A DNA stretch of 35,206 nt. Source: Streptococcus mitis. Lineage in GTDB: Bacteria > Bacillota > Bacilli > Lactobacillales > Streptococcaceae. The stretch is taken from contig NZ_KQ970262.1 in the NCBI RefSeq assembly GCF_001579045.1, positions 1 to 35,206 of the forward strand, given 5' to 3'. Positions 33,025 to 35,206 of the stretch are shown here, in pieces; position 1 is the first letter of the stretch, and the number at the start of each line of letters is the position of its first letter. The position numbers were made by a program, and so were the translations under genes. A model generated the notes under the pieces. That model was not told the DNA's origin, did no database searches, and saw only the letters and a list, made by a program, of their open reading frames with translations.

Positions 33025-33074
33025 AAAAAAGATAGCCAATCTCTTTTATATCAAGAAATTTAGCTATCTTTTTT
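33025..33074 (-). terminator. Terminator of rpn copy 2
   Basis: AAAAAAGATAGC (33025-33036) pairs with GCTATCTTTTTT (33063-33074) around a 26-base loop. T-runs on both strands make it bidirectional. Confidence 0.75.
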
Positions 33075-33109
33075 AGTTATTTTCATATTGCATAAGGTTG
33101 ACAGATTTC

Positions 33110-33307
33110 TCACTCATGTTTTTCCAACAATTCTTCAAACTCAGAGACAGTCATTCCCAATTGCTGACTGGCAACCTCGGCGGTTAAAAGATGCTGGCGA
33201 ACGAGATTTACTAATCCTTTTTTCAGTCCTCTTTCCTCCGCTTGTTCCAAGGCATAGTCCTGCGCTAACAAGGCTTGTTCTTCTCGCATACGTAGTTGAC
33301 TAAACAT
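33110..33307 (-). CDS. Possible intragenic small protein (RpnS-like) in copy 2
   Basis: ATG at 33307, in frame, 8 bases after GAGGAGG, would give a 65-residue C-terminal product without tetrad repeats. See the copy 1 counterpart for the reasoning; translation is not proven. Confidence 0.48.
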   Translation of the reverse strand: MFSQLRMREEQALLAQDYALEQAEERGLKKGLVNLVRQHLLTAEVASQQLGMTVSEFEELLEKHE

Positions 33308-33985
33308 CTTCCTGTCCTCCTCGGACCAGCTCTTGTAGTCCAGCAGTTGGTCTGCTTGGCTGATGGCTCGCTCGGGTTGCTGGGTAAAGGGTTTGTTCCC
33401 GAAAAACTCCAACCATGGTTTGCGAACCTCGTCTTTGCTGGTTTCTCTATATTTTTTTAGTTCCAAGAATGCCATCTTGACTAGGTGGTTTTCTTGTCCA
33501 TTGTTTGTGATGGTTAAAACTTCACCTGTCGTGTCCTCGCGCATGCTAAAGCTATGAAAAGCCAAGTCATCTGAGAAGTAGTTGCTATCGACAATCGCGA
33601 TAGCGTATACTGGTGCGATGTGTTTATAGCTCTGGTGTGTATCGCCTTCTCGTTGGCGAATTTTTTCAAGATTTTGATTGACCTGACTACATAGGTAAGC
33701 CCACAGGCGATTGATGAAAAAATTCTGATGATGAACTTGGATTTCGATGATAACTTGCGTACCATTATCCAACTCCGCCAAGACATCTATACTGGTATAG
33801 AAATCCTGCACCGAGTAGGGTAGGGAAGGCAAGACGTGAATATTGCTTCCCTCTAAAATAGTTACATTTTTTGCTGGCAAGTCCAGCATATCGCGGATAA
33901 ATTGACAAGTGATTTCCGGATTGCTGAAAATCTTCTTAGCAACCAAATCATTAGTTGGGCTGATGCCCGGATGACGTACCGTCAT
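33110..33985 (-). CDS. Rpn-family PD-(D/E)XK nuclease, copy 2
   Basis: A 291-residue paralogue, almost identical in protein to copy 1 over the nuclease part: D67, E81 and Q83 are conserved, with differences such as A59V, T/N in TITNNGQ and K/E in SKDEVRK. The tetrad linker is missing (EERGLKKGLVNLVRQHLL), so the C-terminal domain follows closely. The end is LLEKHE. Start: ATG at 33985 after AAAGGAGAG. It has its own promoter and terminator. Confidence 0.86.
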   Translation of the reverse strand: MTVRHPGISPTNDLVAKKIFSNPEITCQFIRDMLDLPAKNVTILEGSNIHVLPSLPYSVQDFYTSIDVLAELDNGTQVIIEIQVHHQNFFINRLWAYLCSQVNQNLEKIRQREGDTHQSYKHIAPVYAIAIVDSNYFSDDLAFHSFSMREDTTGEVLTITNNGQENHLVKMAFLELKKYRETSKDEVRKPWLEFFGNKPFTQQPERAISQADQLLDYKSWSEEDRKMFSQLRMREEQALLAQDYALEQAEERGLKKGLVNLVRQHLLTAEVASQQLGMTVSEFEELLEKHE

Positions 33986-33990
33986 ACTTT

Positions 33991-34009
33991 CTCTCCTTTC
34001 ATTATAGCA
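33991..34009 (-). promoter_or_regulatory. rpn copy 2 promoter overlapping its ribosome-binding site
   Basis: TGC-TATAAT (TATAAT at 34006-34001) with AAAGGAGAG starting one base later, as in copy 1. Confidence 0.5.
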
Positions 34010-34092
34010 CATTTTTTAATCTAGTTTTACTAAATTTGATGCTTCTATCTATTTATTCGGAAAAGAAAGGGAAAAGTGCAAACTTTCCTAAC

Positions 34093-34142
34093 AAAAAAGA
34101 TAGCCAATCTCTTTTACATCAAGAAATTTAGCTATCTTTTTT
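34093..34142 (-). terminator. Terminator of rpn copy 3
   Basis: AAAAAAGATAGC (34093-34104) pairs with GCTATCTTTTTT (34131-34142). It is a near-exact duplicate of the terminator at 33025-33074. Confidence 0.75.
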
Positions 34143-34177
34143 AGTTATTTTCATATTGCATAAGGTTGACAGATTTC

Positions 34178-34531
34178 TCACTCATGTTTTTCCAACAATG
34201 CTTCAAACTCGGATACTGACATACCTAACTGCTGGCTGGCAACCTCGGAAGTCAGAAGACCTTGGTGGACCATATCCAGAAAGGCAAAAAGTTTCCCACG
34301 CTCTAGTCCCTGTTCAACGCCTTCTGCTCGTCCTTGTTCAACGCCTTCTGCTCGTCCTTGTTCAAGACCCTCAGCTCGACCACGTTCAAGACCTCGCTCC
34401 AGTCCCTGTTCAATACCTTCTGCACGACCACGTTCAAGACCACGTTCTAAGCCTTTTTCCTCAGCTTGTTCCAAGGCATAGTCCTGTGCTAACAATGCCT
34501 GTTCTTCGCGCATACGTAGTTGACTAAACAT
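34178..34531 (-). CDS. Possible intragenic small protein (RpnS-like) in copy 3
   Basis: ATG at 34531, in frame, 8 bases after GAGGAGG, would give a 117-residue product with the 13-unit tetrad linker and the C-terminal domain. The predicted small products of the three copies (82, 65 and 117 residues) differ mainly in linker length. Confidence 0.48.
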   Translation of the reverse strand: MFSQLRMREEQALLAQDYALEQAEEKGLERGLERGRAEGIEQGLERGLERGRAEGLEQGRAEGVEQGRAEGVEQGLERGKLFAFLDMVHQGLLTSEVASQQLGMSVSEFEALLEKHE

Positions 34532-35206
34532 TTTCCTGTCCTCCTCGGACCAGCTCTTGTAGTCTAGCAGTTGGTCTGCTTGGCTGATGGCTCGCTCAGG
34601 TTGTTGGGTAAAGGGCTTGTTCCCGAAAAACTCCAACCACGGTTTGCGAACCTCGTCTTTGCTGGTTTCTCTGTATTTTTTTAATTCCAAGAACGCCATC
34701 TTAACCAAATGGTTTTCCTGACCGTTATTTGTGATGGTCAATACCTCACCTGTCGTGTCCTCTCGCATGCTAAAGCTATGAAAAGCTTGATCATCATGGA
34801 AGTAGTTACTATCGACAATTGCAATAGCATATACTGGTGCAATATGTTTGTAACTTTGGTGTGTGTCACCTTCTCGTTGGCGAATTTTTTCGAGATTTTG
34901 ATTAACCTGACTGCACAGATAAGCCCACAGGCGATTGATGAAAAAATTCTGATGATGTACTTGAATTTCGATGATTACTTGTGTGCCGTTGTCCAACTCC
35001 GCCAAGACGTCTATACTGGTATAGAAATCCTGGGCCGAGTAGGGCATGGAAGGCAAGACGTGAATGTTACTTCCCTCCAAAATAGTTACATTTTTAGCTG
35101 GTAAATCCAGCATATCGCGAATAAATTGACAAGTGATTTCTGGATTGCTAAAGATTTTCTTAGCAACCAAATCATTAGTTGGGCTAATGCCCGGATGACG
35201 TACAGT
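34178..35206 (-). CDS. Rpn-family PD-(D/E)XK nuclease, copy 3 (start codon outside window)
   Basis: The third paralogue. The window edge cuts off only the initiator codon: the frame reads TVRHPGISPTNDLVAKK from 35206. The nuclease core again has the IDVLAELD and EIQV signatures. The tetrad linker is expanded to 13 units, so this is the longest of the three (343 codons visible). The C-terminus is LLEKHE, as in copy 2. A small change, SNYFHDDQAF for SNYFSDDLAF, is specific to this copy. Confidence 0.86.
   Translation of the reverse strand, partial: TVRHPGISPTNDLVAKKIFSNPEITCQFIRDMLDLPAKNVTILEGSNIHVLPSMPYSAQDFYTSIDVLAELDNGTQVIIEIQVHHQNFFINRLWAYLCSQVNQNLEKIRQREGDTHQSYKHIAPVYAIAIVDSNYFHDDQAFHSFSMREDTTGEVLTITNNGQENHLVKMAFLELKKYRETSKDEVRKPWLEFFGNKPFTQQPERAISQADQLLDYKSWSEEDRKMFSQLRMREEQALLAQDYALEQAEEKGLERGLERGRAEGIEQGLERGLERGRAEGLEQGRAEGVEQGRAEGVEQGLERGKLFAFLDMVHQGLLTSEVASQQLGMSVSEFEALLEKHE
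34298..34453 (-). repeat. Tetrad-encoding 12-base repeats in rpn copy 3 (13 units)
   Basis: Exactly 156 bases, thirteen 12-base units, encode GLER, GRAE, GIEQ, GLEQ and GVEQ tetrads. A 24-base unit is repeated back to back near 34310-34357. Unit changes keep the frame. Confidence 0.85.

Noticed and set aside
34298-34453. CRISPR-like short repeats
   Set aside because: The 12- and 24-base units are contiguous with no unique spacers and lie in frame within rpn copy 3.
34156-34527. Plus-strand frame with LLLVLVQ repeats opposite rpn copy 3
   Set aside because: The repeats are the complement of the rpn tetrad array. Similar shadows lie opposite the other two copies, and there is no start signal.

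Overview
The window looks like chromosome from a mitis-group Streptococcus (S. mitis, S. oralis or S. pneumoniae). The signs are vicRKX with a single-membrane-segment VicK, separate coaB and coaC genes, a MutY without an iron-sulfur loop, NiaR-controlled niacin uptake, a pneumococcal-type relBE pair, and BOX repeats (one contains a near-exact match to the boxA core). The species was not resolved.

Layout. 1-1691: an IS110-family element whose transposase frame is split, beside the 3' remnant of a Nudix hydrolase gene. 1688-4733 (minus): vitamin genes niaR-niaX (niacin) and coaB-coaC-panT (pantothenate/CoA). 4948-9794 (plus): fhs, pcrA and radC. 9791-14562 (minus): a class I amidotransferase and rex, then DUF4649, DUF1831, a cysteine desulfurase, prs and a CYTH phosphatase. 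14691-18075 (plus): relQ-nadK-rluD-like-pta. 18111-19619: mutY between two BOX elements, one of which forms its C-terminus. 19693-22550: vicRKX. 22641-29435: a defence cluster of relBE, an Eco57I-like methyltransferase, a small RNA with an Abi_2/HEPN gene, and a GIY-YIG helicase ending in a methyltransferase-like half-domain. 29470-31647 (minus): bta and pgm. 31780-35206: repeats and three tandem Rpn-family PD-(D/E)XK nuclease genes, the last missing only its start codon at the window edge.

How the parts fit. Most of 1.7-22.5 kb is housekeeping: NAD and CoA precursors, one-carbon metabolism, NAD kinase, the NADH-sensing repressor Rex, PRPP, alarmone synthesis, acetyl-phosphate and cell-wall signalling. 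The accessory layers are the IS110 element and the defence genes at 22.6-29.4 and 31.9-35.2 kb.

The strongest leads are: a perfect-consensus promoter driving a roughly 42-nt hairpin RNA directly before the Abi_2/HEPN gene, all lodged between the two restriction-modification genes; a strong internal ribosome-binding site in each rpn gene that would make a separate C-terminal protein, as in the E. coli RpnA long/short toxin-antitoxin pairs; a promoter and structured leader upstream of the IS110 transposase that fit a bridge RNA; an RF2-like +1 frameshift signal exactly where the transposase frame breaks; and a competence-type promoter inside a hairpin that hides the radC ribosome-binding site.
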